The notes: generated from the letters alone by a model not told the origin. Numbered from the stretch's first letter, positions 1 to 8,609 are shown. The stretch: 64,000 nt of DNA from Sphingomonas sp. (GCF_019635515.1 NZ_JAHBZI010000001.1:682001-746000); one strand, 5' to 3'. Translations and numbers: made by a program.

Positions 1-1
1 G

Positions 2-541
2 GGCTGGGACGTGCCGATCGTCGATGGCCGCTTCGAGATGGACCGCTTTGACGGGCCTGACGCCTGCTACCTCATCGCCTGCGATGGCGCCGGCGATCAT
101 ATCGGTTCGATGCGGCTGCTCCCGACCAGCCAGCCGCACCTGCTCGACACGTTGTTCGCCGATCTGTGCAACGGCGAGGTGCCGGCCGGGTCCGACACGT
201 ACGAGATCACCCGGCTCTGCATGCCGTCACGCCTCGGCGCGGTGGAGCGCCTGCGCATCCGCAATCTGCTCATCTCGGCGATGGTCGATCATGCGCTCGA
301 GCAAGGCATCGTGGTGATGACCGGTGTGGTGCAGGCCGATTTCCGTCATGCCGTGCTGGCGATGGGATGGCGGTGCGCGCCGCTTGGGCCGGAGCGGACG
401 ATCGGCCAGCGTCCGCTCGGCGCCTTCCGGCTCGAGATCGACGCGGACACGCCGTCGCTGCTTGCTCTCAACGGCATCTACACCGCTGGCGCGCGGGCTC
501 GCTCGGGCGTGTCCGTTGGCGCTGCTGTGGCTGCGGCCTGA
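2..541 (+). CDS. Acyl-homoserine-lactone synthase (LuxI family), 5' end missing
   Basis: This is a LuxI-type autoinducer synthase, which makes an acyl-homoserine lactone from S-adenosylmethionine and an acyl-ACP. The reading frame is open to the window edge and begins in the middle of the family's N-terminal fold (GWDVP, DGRFEMDRFD), so about 30 residues lie upstream. A GTG at 11 is not the true start. The family's key positions are visible: the W of GWD, the two Asp of EMDRFD, the Arg of GSMRLLPT, and the Glu and Arg of YEITRL. The next gene, a PhyH-type dioxygenase, starts 13 bases downstream, a pairing known from sphingomonad quorum-sensing loci. The family call is secure; the signal made cannot be read from the sequence. 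Confidence 0.93.
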   Translation, partial: GWDVPIVDGRFEMDRFDGPDACYLIACDGAGDHIGSMRLLPTSQPHLLDTLFADLCNGEVPAGSDTYEITRLCMPSRLGAVERLRIRNLLISAMVDHALEQGIVVMTGVVQADFRHAVLAMGWRCAPLGPERTIGQRPLGAFRLEIDADTPSLLALNGIYTAGARARSGVSVGAAVAAA

Positions 542-554
542 GCGGGAGGCGACC

Positions 555-1436
555 ATGACCAACGCCACCGATTGGACCGCCCGTCTCGCCGCGGACGGCT
601 ATGCGATCATCCCCGAGGTGATCGATCGCGACACAATCACTTCACTCGCCAGCGATCTTGCGCCGATCTTCGACGCGACGCCGGCTTGCGAAGGCGATTT
701 CTACGGCCGCCGCACCAAGCGCTTCGGCCGCCTACTGCTTCGCTCGGCCCAGACGCAAGCGCTGGTGCGGCATCCGCTCATGCTGCAAATCATCGACGCG
801 ACGTTGCGGCCGTGGTGCGACCGGTTCGACCTGAACCTGACCCAAGGCGTGGAGATCGGTCCGGGCGCCCTCGCGCAATATCCGCATCGCGACCAGGACA
901 TGTGGGGCGGCGCCAAGGGCGAGATCGAGTATCTCGTCAATGTGATCTGGCCGTTGACGCGCTTCACTGAAGCGAACGGGGCCACGGTCATTTGGCCGGG
1001 CAGCCATCGCCGTCAGGCGGAAGCGTCGCTGCCGCTCGAAGATGCGGTCGCGGCGGAAATGCAGCCCGGCGACGCGTTGCTATTCCTCGGATCGACGTTG
1101 CATGGCGGCGGCGCAAACCGGACGAGGCTGGTGCGGCGCGGGATTATCATCAGCTATTCGCTGGGCTGGTTGAAGCCGTTCGAGAATCCGTGGCTGGCGT
1201 ATCCGCCCGAGGTCGCGCGGGACTTCGATCCCGAGCTGGCGGCATTGGCGGGCTACGCGATCCATCGGCCCAATCTCGGTAATTTCGAGGGGCAGTCTCC
1301 GGCGGTGCTGCTCGGCGATGATCTCCCCGCGCATCTAGCCGCGGTCGATGCGCTGCGGTCGGACCAGACGGCGGCGCTGGGCGACTATGTCGCTGGACAG
1401 ACCGGGGAGGCAGCACGCGAGAACGGCAGCGTCTGA
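555..1436 (+). CDS. Phytanoyl-CoA dioxygenase (PhyH) family protein
   Basis: This is a 293-residue Fe(II)/2-oxoglutarate dioxygenase of the PhyH family. The HxD iron motif is at H111-R-D113 (YPHRDQD), the distal His is in TLHGGG near residue 183, and Arg residues suited to binding 2-oxoglutarate follow at about 190-195. I chose the ATG at 555 because GGGAGG lies five bases upstream at 544-549; a longer frame open to 324 overlaps the synthase and has no support. It sits directly behind the AHL synthase and is probably cotranscribed. The substrate is unknown. It could modify the signal or a quorum-controlled metabolite, but that is inference from position only. Confidence 0.88.
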   Translation: MTNATDWTARLAADGYAIIPEVIDRDTITSLASDLAPIFDATPACEGDFYGRRTKRFGRLLLRSAQTQALVRHPLMLQIIDATLRPWCDRFDLNLTQGVEIGPGALAQYPHRDQDMWGGAKGEIEYLVNVIWPLTRFTEANGATVIWPGSHRRQAEASLPLEDAVAAEMQPGDALLFLGSTLHGGGANRTRLVRRGIIISYSLGWLKPFENPWLAYPPEVARDFDPELAALAGYAIHRPNLGNFEGQSPAVLLGDDLPAHLAAVDALRSDQTAALGDYVAGQTGEAARENGSV

Positions 1437-1474
1437 GCGGCTACCGGTCAGGCCCGACGCGACGCTGCGGCTCG

Positions 1475-2251
1475 ATGATTTCGCCGCCCGCTTGGCTCCC
1501 GGATTGGCGGGATCCATCTGCCTATCGCTTCGAGCGACTGGACCGGGCTGGCTTCGCTTGGGAATGGTTGCGGCGATCTCCCGATTATCAAGAGATCGCT
1601 TGCCGCTTAGCTGATGATCCGGACGCCGCTGGGCGATGGGGATTGGTTGCATTCGAGCGGGCAGACCGGGCTGCCCCTGTCGCGCGGGCACAATGGCGAT
1701 CCGATGTGGATCATCAGACGCTCGTGGCGGACAATCTCTCGGAGGACTCACCGCTCGCCAAGGGGGAATCTTGGCTCGATCGGCTCCGGGGCCTAGTCAC
1801 CCTGATCGAAGGAAAGGACGTTGCACATCTTCTGATCACCGACGGCTGGCGGCGTCTCAGGATCGACTTGTACGGATACAACAGTGCCGGCGCACCGAAC
1901 CTGCCTCGCTGGCAGCTCTCGGGGATCGACCTCAATTCACAACTGCTCTCGCTGAGGCGACTGGTCTCGGTAGCGCGCTCGCAGCGCTTCGGCGGCCATT
2001 TATGGCCTCGCGATCCACGAACTCGCCGGTGGATTCTTGCGCTACGGGCCCATGACGCGATTGCAGCCGGTGCGGGCCACCGTGAATTGGCCGAACTGTT
2101 CGGCGGCGTGACCGGCGACGCCCGCTGGCGAAGCCGAGAACCCTCACTTCGCCTTCAAGCCCAGCGCCTGGCGGCCCTTACGCGGACTCTACAAGGAATG
2201 GGGTTCGCGGATCGTTATCTCGCAAGCGCTGAAGTCGATCGCGGCCATTGA
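1475..2251 (+). CDS. DUF6499-DUF2285 protein, FseA-like excision/transfer regulator
   Basis: This 258-residue protein has an N-terminal DUF6499-type segment (WRDPSAYRF, FAWEWLRRSPDYQ at about 10-45) and a C-terminal DUF2285-type helical domain (HDAIAAG, HRELAELFGG, then a basic QRLAALTR stretch) from about 175. In the ICE of Mesorhizobium loti R7A the same two domains are joined by programmed frameshifting to form FseA, which switches on excision under quorum-sensing control. Here they are already fused in one frame. The gene lies 38 bases after the PhyH gene on the same strand as the AHL synthase. The domain call is good; the role in mobilising a local element is inferred. No strong ribosome site precedes the ATG. 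Confidence 0.72.
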   Translation: MISPPAWLPDWRDPSAYRFERLDRAGFAWEWLRRSPDYQEIACRLADDPDAAGRWGLVAFERADRAAPVARAQWRSDVDHQTLVADNLSEDSPLAKGESWLDRLRGLVTLIEGKDVAHLLITDGWRRLRIDLYGYNSAGAPNLPRWQLSGIDLNSQLLSLRRLVSVARSQRFGGHLWPRDPRTRRWILALRAHDAIAAGAGHRELAELFGGVTGDARWRSREPSLRLQAQRLAALTRTLQGMGFADRYLASAEVDRGH

Positions 2252-2678
2252 TTACCGAACCGCCAAGAGTCGAGACAGTTAAGGACGAGCGACAGATGCT
2301 GCTTTCCCCAAGAGCGGGCTGGTCCGACAGTGCGTATCGTCTGCCGCACGTTACATACCGCAAGCAGCTATTCTCCGATCGATCGTACCGGACGTTGTAT
2401 TGCAGATTATAGCCTGACCTGAAAAACGATTGGCTGTCGATATCAGCATTCATGGGCAAATGCTGAGCATCGGCTCCGGGTAGAGAATCGCATAAATTGA
2501 GCATATTAGATATCCAATATGGACATAAATCGTCTAGCCGCTCACATATTTGCCTTTGAGTCAAGAGTATCACGTAACATCTTGGTTAGGTGCGCTTCCC
2601 GACATGCGTGACTCATTGATGTCTTGACAGTGACCCACGCGTTGCAGCCTAATGTTGCGCTTGAGGGGGCGCTGCTAA
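2252..2678. other. AT-rich intergenic stretch upstream of the three-gene cassette
   Basis: This 427-base stretch is clearly richer in A and T than its surroundings. It contains no convincing gene: a 131-codon minus-strand frame covers part of it but overlaps the preceding gene and resembles nothing I recognise. Its right end holds the promoter of the cassette. The drop in GC fits foreign or regulatory DNA inside an island. Confidence 0.5.
2624..2653 (+). promoter_or_regulatory. Putative sigma-70-type promoter of the three-gene cassette
   Basis: A perfect TTGACA at 2624-2629 is followed after 18 bases by CCTAAT at 2648-2653, a 4-of-6 match to the -10 box. The ATG of the first cassette gene is at 2679, with GAGGGGG about nine bases before it. 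This is read from sequence only. Confidence 0.5.
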
Positions 2679-4280
2679 ATGTCGATCAGAAATGACTGCG
2701 AACTCGTAATAAAGGCGTCCCAAGCTTCTTTGCCCAATGTATATTTTGTAGGACCCTATGGCGCGCGCGTCAGTTTCGCATCGCAGCAGCGGCGGGTGCT
2801 AAACCTCATCTGGGCATTACGGGAGGGCGGCGACAAGCTTTGGCCCAACATGCGGCAACCGCGTGCTGCGGTGATCGGCGCCGGCATTGCCGGAGTGACC
2901 TGCGCTGCGGCGCTCCGCATGCAGAAATGCAGCGTTTGGCTGTACGAATCGACTGGCTCGGAGCTTGGTCTGCAGCGCCAAGCTAAGCACCGCTTTGTCC
3001 ATCCTTCGATCAATTTCTGGCCTGAGCAGCCGCTCTCCTGGACGACTCGCTTTCCTTTCATGGATTGGTATGCGGCCTCCTGTGAGGACATCATCAAGAT
3101 GATTTCCCGGCAATGGCAAAAGCCCTTTCGCGGCAAGATTGCGCAGCTCAAGACCAACTATGAGTTCAAGGGATTCGAAGCCGTCCCGCCTGGCGGGCCC
3201 AACGGCGGCCGGGTGAAGTTAAGCTTCGTCGGCCGGGATGACGAGTTCGCTGACATCGTGTTCATCACCACCGGTTACGGCCGCGAGAAAGATCTCGATG
3301 ATCCCAAGTTCAAATCTTACTGGGAGTCCGATCACGTCGATCGTCTGACTGAGGACAAAGACAAGCATTATGCTGTGAGCGGTACTGGCGACGGGGGCGT
3401 GATCGACGTCCTGCGCCTGACCTATCCTTCGTTCATGAGTGACGAACTCGCGCTTCGCTTCCTTCTCAAGATCGACCCTGATGCTGGTGACCGGTCAAAG
3501 AAGTCGCTTCCCAGGGAGATCGTTTCGGAGATCGAGCAGAAGGCCGAGGCTCTCCTTGAGCCGAACGCGCGATCGCGCCACTATCATGAGAAATATACCG
3601 AGTTTGCGCTCAACCAGGACGACGAGGCGAAGCAATTGCTTCCGCCGTTACCGCCACAGAAGAACCCGATCATGCTGATCGGCCGCTATGAGCATCCGTA
3701 CGACATCTCGAGCGCGCCTATCCACAAAATCCTCCTGGCGCTTTCGATCGCGCTCAAGCGAATCGAATATCACCAAGGTGAGGTCACGCGCGACGCGGGA
3801 GGTGTCTATTGGCGCACCAAGGAGGGTGAAGCCCCGGTACGGATCGAGGCCGACTATGTCGTTGTACGCCACGGCGCCATCCCCCCTATAGCGGACATCC
3901 TCGACCCGGACGCACTTGGGGCACTCCAGGGCACCCAGCGGGAACTCGGCGACTATTTCGACCTTAAAGGCTACGACGAGAAGAAGTATTTCGACGATCC
4001 GACGATCGCTCCCGGGCGTCACTCCGATCCGGAAGAGTTCTACAAGGTTCGAACCCCGATGGCGCAGGAGTTTTTGCGCTCCCGGTTTGACGTGGGAATG
4101 CGGTCGCCGCTTTCGACGAGCCTTGCCGGTTTCGAGGTCATGGACGAGCGAGCGCCTGATGTCGCGGAAGACCATCCCTTCGGCCGCTTGCCGAACGAAC
4201 TGTTCGGAATTCCCTTGAAGATCTCCGGTGACCGCGTTCCGCCGATTGATCCGCTTGTCGGGCGAAGTGATCATGGCTGA
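2679..4280 (+). CDS. FAD/NAD(P)-binding Rossmann protein, first gene of the cassette
   Basis: This 533-residue protein has about 60 N-terminal residues of unknown fold (FVGPYGARVSF, RRVLNLIWAL). A classic dinucleotide-binding motif then appears at G67-A-G69-I-A-G72 with an acidic residue, E90, at the end of the second strand. A later region carries TTGYGREKD and HPYDISSAPIHK motifs, typical of FAD-dependent oxidoreductase-like proteins. No signal peptide or membrane segment is seen, so it should be cytoplasmic. It has its own promoter, and its last eight bases overlap the next gene, implying one mRNA. Codon use is less GC-biased than in the flanking core genes, consistent with transfer. The reaction and substrate are unknown; it may sense or consume NAD(P) or FAD in a conflict system. 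Confidence 0.62.
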   Translation: MSIRNDCELVIKASQASLPNVYFVGPYGARVSFASQQRRVLNLIWALREGGDKLWPNMRQPRAAVIGAGIAGVTCAAALRMQKCSVWLYESTGSELGLQRQAKHRFVHPSINFWPEQPLSWTTRFPFMDWYAASCEDIIKMISRQWQKPFRGKIAQLKTNYEFKGFEAVPPGGPNGGRVKLSFVGRDDEFADIVFITTGYGREKDLDDPKFKSYWESDHVDRLTEDKDKHYAVSGTGDGGVIDVLRLTYPSFMSDELALRFLLKIDPDAGDRSKKSLPREIVSEIEQKAEALLEPNARSRHYHEKYTEFALNQDDEAKQLLPPLPPQKNPIMLIGRYEHPYDISSAPIHKILLALSIALKRIEYHQGEVTRDAGGVYWRTKEGEAPVRIEADYVVVRHGAIPPIADILDPDALGALQGTQRELGDYFDLKGYDEKKYFDDPTIAPGRHSDPEEFYKVRTPMAQEFLRSRFDVGMRSPLSTSLAGFEVMDERAPDVAEDHPFGRLPNELFGIPLKISGDRVPPIDPLVGRSDHG

Positions 4281-5091
4281 CGTCTTTGCGAATCCGATTC
4301 TGCGCTCCGGTCTCCATGTGGCGTCGGCGTGGGACGGCTTTGGCACGATCGGTATGCTGTGCCTCGACGGCCGCGGCACTATGGTCGCGCTCACCAGCAA
4401 CAGAGTCATTGCCACCGATGAATATGGCACGCTGCCGAGCGTGCGCGGTGTTGTGACGCTGGGGCCCGCTTTCGCGCTCGAAGCGGCGCCGCATCCGCAC
4501 CACTTACCCGCGACCGCCTTGATCACCGCCCTTCCTGTCGATGCAGGTGTTCGCGTTAGCGCGTCGGTCGCCGGGCTCGAGGCGGCCCGCCATTGCTGGT
4601 CGCTGCGCGCAGCCGAACACGAACGCCTATACCTGGCGCGCTTGGAAGGGCCGGTCCCGTTGGGCGTGCTCAGCGCCATCCATGCTTCCGCCTATCTGGA
4701 GACGGTCGAAGGACGGCAAAGCTATTTCGACGCGGCCGAGATCGAACTCACGGGCTGCGACGTTCTGCGCCCCGGCGATGCCGGGGGTCTTGTGATGACG
4801 CGTGAAGGCGCGCCGGTCGGCTTGCTGGTTGGTGCTCGTGGCACGACGGCGATCTTGGCACCGCTCGCCGAGATCCTCCAAGCCTCGGGATTTCTACCAC
4901 TAACTCCGTTTGAGGCGGCGCGGCATGAGCGCGCCGTGATCGACCGGGCGGCGGACCGGGCGCTCGACCGGCAGGCCGAGGCGGAGCTTAGCGCGAGCTA
5001 TGCGCCGGAACTGGACCAGTTGCCCGCCACATCCCGGTCGTCCGACGAGATTCGCGCGAAACACGAAGACATGTTCGCGAACGCCGCATGA
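4273..5091 (+). CDS. Trypsin-fold protein lacking catalytic His and Ser (predicted pseudoprotease)
   Basis: This is a 272-residue protein. The stretch GTIGMLCLD...MVALTSNRVI (25-46) matches the strand-His loop of trypsin-like proteases, which normally read T(S/N)NHV; here Arg44 replaces the His. Near the C-terminus RPGDAGGLV (167-174), followed by GAPVGLLVGARG, matches the GDSGG serine loop, but Ala170 replaces the Ser. The fold is therefore recognisable while both residues needed for hydrolysis are gone. A charged helical tail (215-272) follows. I chose the ATG at 4273; an in-frame start at 4228 would lie deeper in the first gene. It overlaps the next gene by ATGA. It may act as a binding or scaffolding partner rather than as an enzyme. 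Fold assignment is by motif only. Confidence 0.6.
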   Translation: MADVFANPILRSGLHVASAWDGFGTIGMLCLDGRGTMVALTSNRVIATDEYGTLPSVRGVVTLGPAFALEAAPHPHHLPATALITALPVDAGVRVSASVAGLEAARHCWSLRAAEHERLYLARLEGPVPLGVLSAIHASAYLETVEGRQSYFDAAEIELTGCDVLRPGDAGGLVMTREGAPVGLLVGARGTTAILAPLAEILQASGFLPLTPFEAARHERAVIDRAADRALDRQAEAELSASYAPELDQLPATSRSSDEIRAKHEDMFANAA

Positions 5092-7427
5092 CGCCCCCTT
5101 CGACCGAGACCAATGCGCAGCGCTATGTCGAGGCGGCGATCAGCCTGCGCAGGTCTATTTACTGGAACCGGGAAGACAGCGACTTCGAGGCCAAGACCGG
5201 CCATGAGATCGTCTATCTCTTCGATACCAACGTATTCATTTTCCACGCACATGTTCATGATTCCGGTACGCTGAACGAAGATTTGGATAAATTGGTCGGT
5301 GAAGGGGAAGGCAGAGCCGAGCTATCGAAGGCAATGGCCCGATTAACGGCGGACTATCTGTTTTCTGGCCGGCTTCCCGGCCAGAAGGATCTCAAGGGCT
5401 ATATCTCGCTTCCGCATTTCGAGGAGTCTCTCGATAAGGCGAGCGAGATCGGCAGAAAGATCGCGTTAGAGAGCTACGACGGCGCGTCTCTTCCTGTGGG
5501 GAAGGCGCTTGACGACATGCGCCAGACTCTGAAGTCGCGCATTTCGGTCAAGGAGAAGGTCCGCAAGATTGGTGAGGACTTACCCAAGGCTTGGCTGGAT
5601 GCGCTTGACGCCAAAGCGCATTTCAACCGTGTCCTGAGGGAATGCTTCATCAAACCCGGTACGATCGTTCCGCTCGATAAACATCCTGACTGGGCTGCGG
5701 CCGGCCGGGTCGAGCACGCCGATTTGCAACCGTGGTTCACCGCGCTTCCCTCTCCTTCAAGCGACCGGACCGCCGATGCGATCCGCGGGGACGCGGTGAC
5801 TCTTGCGACAATCGTCAATTTGTACCGCAACGATGAGGAGTCTACCGGCCGATACCGCAAACGCATGTACGTGCTTGTCACCAACGACAGCGTACTGATC
5901 AACGCTGTTCGGGACCGCAGAGGACTGCTTGAGCGCGAAGGCATTCCGCTCTTTACGCGTTCCGCGCGCGACTATCTTCCGCTGCTGAATCTAGAGTCGA
6001 TGACGAGGGCGCTTGCGCGTGTCGCGCCGAACGAGAAAATGCGTGAGCGCTTCCACCAGGTGTTCCGCACTTTGACCTCGGCGGTTGACTGGATCGCCCT
6101 TGCTAAGGACGACGCATCTGCGCTGGCATCGCTTTCGAGGCCCGGAGGGCCGCTCCAGGACTTGCAGAACGCCTGGTCTGCGATCTCCGAATATGTTGCT
6201 GTTCTGAACGCGCGCCATCTGGTTGAGGAGGATGAGATCGTCGCGGACCTCGAAAGGTTCATGACCGGAGAGACCCAGGACGTCACTGCGAGGCTGGTCG
6301 AAACGTCGGTGCGAGCAGTGCGCGACAAGCATCTCTGGATCGCCCTGGACTCCGCACTTGCCGATCTGAGAATGCGCGCAGCGGCAGGGCACCCGGCGGG
6401 CCCGCGTCGCTTTCATTTGCATATGATTGACGAGACCTTCGGTGGCCTGCTCCCGGTCAATATGGACATGAACGCCTATCTGGACTCCCTCGTCAAATCG
6501 GGTGCGCCGAAGGTCATAAGCGATGAGAATTCTACGAATCCGCCCCGGCCAGGCGCGCAGCAGTTGGCCGCCTGCATCTTCATCGCCGCCGATCGCTGGG
6601 TCGCTGCGGCGCACGCCGCAGGCAGAGCGGTCGAGCAACTGCCGGAAAATGCGCGAGGACCGGAGCCATTCGATGCCCGCTATCTTCTTGCCCATACCCT
6701 GCGCTTCTCGTTGCGCACGCATTACGACCTTAGCCGCGCGCAGAAGTTGCTCAATCAGAACCTCAGCGCCTATGCGACACGTCCGATAGGCCTCAAACGC
6801 GCTTGGTTGCGTCGCTTGCGCGATGAGATGGAGCTTGGGAGCCTGCTCGTCACCGCAGCGATTTTGCAGGTTCTGTCGCTGACGCCGGTCGGCGAGCGCA
6901 TGCTCGGGTCGAAGACCGGCGTCCACCTCACCGACAATCCCAGCGCGCTGCTTGCAACGGGTGTCTCGCATCTCCGTGATGCCTATGAACTGCTTCTCGA
7001 ATCCGAGCCGCTACCCAATCCTAACGATGACCGGGAGAATAGGCGAACCGCGCAATTTTTCCGTGCGCTAAAGATGCTCGCGGTCACGAACCTTGCGGAA
7101 GCCTATGTGTTCGAGCAGCTCGCCCCGGGACTTCAAGCCGAGATTCCGGTCTCGCCGCCGAACATCGCCGATATCATCGAGACACTTGGGGAAGAAATTC
7201 GAAACAGTGCGCGCGACGATGAATCGCTGATTTTGACCCTGCACATCTACTACCACCGCGCTCGGGCGCTGCTTGGCAATGTCGACGACAGGGCTGCTGC
7301 ACTGACGCGATTGAAGGGTCATCTCGATGCTGCGCGCGAGATACATGATCTTCCGCAGATCGATGTGCTCGAGTTCGGCTTCATTGCCGATCAGCTCGCC
7401 ACAGAACCCGGCGCCGCCTCCACCTAA
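5088..7427 (+). CDS. PIN-domain nuclease with long helical C-terminal region
   Basis: This is a 779-residue protein. The N-terminal 290 residues look like a PIN (NYN/VapC-like) nuclease: VYLFDTNVF gives the first acidic residue at D46, GDAVTLATIV the central one at D235, and VLVTNDSVLI the later T-N-D267. The roughly 90-200 insert is helical and charged. Residues 290-779 are mostly helical with no family I recognise, and could be repeat-like or a sensor. PIN domains cut RNA with a metal ion, so this is the likely effector of the cassette. It starts on the ATGA overlap with the trypsin-fold gene. About 390 gene-free bases follow it. PIN identity is fairly good; a defence role is inference. Confidence 0.66.
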   Translation: MTPPSTETNAQRYVEAAISLRRSIYWNREDSDFEAKTGHEIVYLFDTNVFIFHAHVHDSGTLNEDLDKLVGEGEGRAELSKAMARLTADYLFSGRLPGQKDLKGYISLPHFEESLDKASEIGRKIALESYDGASLPVGKALDDMRQTLKSRISVKEKVRKIGEDLPKAWLDALDAKAHFNRVLRECFIKPGTIVPLDKHPDWAAAGRVEHADLQPWFTALPSPSSDRTADAIRGDAVTLATIVNLYRNDEESTGRYRKRMYVLVTNDSVLINAVRDRRGLLEREGIPLFTRSARDYLPLLNLESMTRALARVAPNEKMRERFHQVFRTLTSAVDWIALAKDDASALASLSRPGGPLQDLQNAWSAISEYVAVLNARHLVEEDEIVADLERFMTGETQDVTARLVETSVRAVRDKHLWIALDSALADLRMRAAAGHPAGPRRFHLHMIDETFGGLLPVNMDMNAYLDSLVKSGAPKVISDENSTNPPRPGAQQLAACIFIAADRWVAAAHAAGRAVEQLPENARGPEPFDARYLLAHTLRFSLRTHYDLSRAQKLLNQNLSAYATRPIGLKRAWLRRLRDEMELGSLLVTAAILQVLSLTPVGERMLGSKTGVHLTDNPSALLATGVSHLRDAYELLLESEPLPNPNDDRENRRTAQFFRALKMLAVTNLAEAYVFEQLAPGLQAEIPVSPPNIADIIETLGEEIRNSARDDESLILTLHIYYHRARALLGNVDDRAAALTRLKGHLDAAREIHDLPQIDVLEFGFIADQLATEPGAAST

Positions 7428-7813
7428 CTTGAGGCTCCGACGAAGCCAACCAAGACATTCTGCTCCCATGGAAGAGCGCCTTGTTTTGATCGGTTTGCGC
7501 GTTTGTCAAAGCCTTGGGGAGCGGCACCCTGTTCGCTGAAAGGCCAATGGCTATGGCATGCCTGATTTCGATTGCGGAAAAGGCCCTCACACGCGTCTAA
7601 AGCTACAAGCAATCGATTCTTCGGTTTGAGGGTGATGGCACGGGGACTGGGCATTGCAGGTGTGCGGACGGTGGAGCGACTTAGCTCCGGCGCTCCGGGC
7701 CTGTGTGCCTGGGGCAGCCTGCGAATTAGCACCTGCCGGCTCGGCTGAGCCGGCGCGTGCCCGCGCTTTCTCGGAGGGAGCGCGCATTCTTCCCGAATCG
7801 ATGAGTATTTCCC
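7428..7813. other. Gene-poor stretch after the PIN gene
   Basis: No gene is supported in these 386 bases. Short frames on both strands lack ribosome sites and recognisable sequence. The only structure seen is a perfect inverted repeat near 7735. It may carry the promoter of the small gene that follows. Confidence 0.4.
7735..7754. repeat. Perfect 8-bp inverted repeat with 4-base loop
   Basis: GCCGGCTC and GAGCCGGC are separated by GGCT. No run of T follows on either strand, so it is not a classic terminator. It could be an operator or an RNA hairpin upstream of the ACT-like gene. Confidence 0.4.
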
Positions 7814-8107
7814 ATGCAGAACAGTCCTGCGCGCGCCGCCGCGCCTTCTCACGTGCCGTCCGTCAAGGTTCCTCGTGAGCGCGTCGTGCGTCTCGCGGTC
7901 GAAACCGAAATCTGTCCGCAAGTTCTGCTCCGCGTCCTTGGGCTGTTGGCTCAGCGCTGGATCGTGCCGCTCACGATCTCGGCGCAGCGGTCGGACGAGT
8001 CGATGCGGCTGGAAGTCGAGATCGAAGTGCCCGCCGACGGAGATTATGCCTCGCTCGTTGCGAAGATCGAGGAGGTTGTGATGGTTCGGTCAGCCCGGAT
8101 CATCTGA
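7814..8107 (+). CDS. Small ACT-like domain protein
   Basis: This is a 97-residue protein. After a 25-residue Ala/Pro/Ser-rich head, the segment VVRLAVETE...LLRVLGLLAQRWIVPLTISAQR...MRLEVEIEVPADG...LVAKIEEVVMVRSARI has the strand-helix-strand-strand-helix-strand order of an ACT domain. It resembles the small regulatory subunit of acetohydroxyacid synthase (IlvM/IlvH type), but no large subunit is nearby. ACT domains usually bind small metabolites such as amino acids. The start is uncertain because no ribosome site lies close to the ATG. It stands alone between the cassette and the broken integrase, and its function is unknown. Confidence 0.45.
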   Translation: MQNSPARAAAPSHVPSVKVPRERVVRLAVETEICPQVLLRVLGLLAQRWIVPLTISAQRSDESMRLEVEIEVPADGDYASLVAKIEEVVMVRSARII

Positions 8108-8171
8108 GCCCGGCTGCAAGTATATCGACAACTCTCGGGACCGGGAGTGCGGCCAGTTCGCGCGCGCGCGT

Positions 8172-8609
8172 CTATATCCATGGAAGACTCCGGGCTGCGG
8201 TGTTGCGTCTTCGCTGCTCCATGCCGAGCAGCCAGCGGATCTTTTCGAGCGTGACAGGCGCGCGTCCTTCGCGCTCGGTCTTGGTCACCCACTCCTCGGC
8301 GACCGTCTTGAAGGTATTGTCGGCCGCGATCTTCTTCGCGATTCGCGCGACCCTCTTCTCGGTGGCGGGATCGAGACCAGCCGCGATCTGGGTGCGTGCT
8401 TCATCGCGCTTGGCCCGGGCAGCCGCCAGGCTCACATCCGGCCATCCGCCGAGGTGGAGCGTCTTTTGCCGGTCGAGATAGCGGTAATTCATCCGCCAGA
8501 GTTTTGCGCCGGACGGCTGGACGACGAGGTACAGCGCGTCCGAATCGGTCAATTTGTACGGCTTCGCCGAAGGCTTGGCGTGCGTAATCTGGATGTGTGT
8601 AAGTGCCAT
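8172..8609 (-). pseudogene. Tyrosine-type site-specific integrase, 3' truncated
   Basis: The first 130 residues match the N-terminus of P4-like phage and island integrases: the DUF4102 arm-binding domain (DALYLVVQPSGAKLWRMNYRY, LHLGGWPDVSLAAAR) and the start of the core-binding domain (VTLEKIRWLLG). Family members are about 400 residues long. Here similarity stops at about 8215, and only 15 unrelated residues follow before a stop, so the catalytic domain with its R-H-R-Y residues is absent. The gene starts 173 bases from the 3' end of tRNA-Leu and reads away from it, the usual layout for an island integrated into a tRNA. It cannot be an active recombinase on its own. Confidence 0.85.

Noticed and set aside
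2178..2573. 131-codon minus-strand frame in the AT-rich spacer
   Set aside because: It overlaps the end of the DUF2285 gene, shows no recognisable motif and has no ribosome site. A real small gene cannot be fully excluded.
4228..4272. Upstream start for the trypsin-fold gene
   Set aside because: It would extend the overlap with the first cassette gene to 53 bases and adds residues unlike the family start.
7424..7921. 165-codon minus-strand frame
   Set aside because: Composition and lack of motifs look like a shadow, and it overlaps the ACT-like gene.
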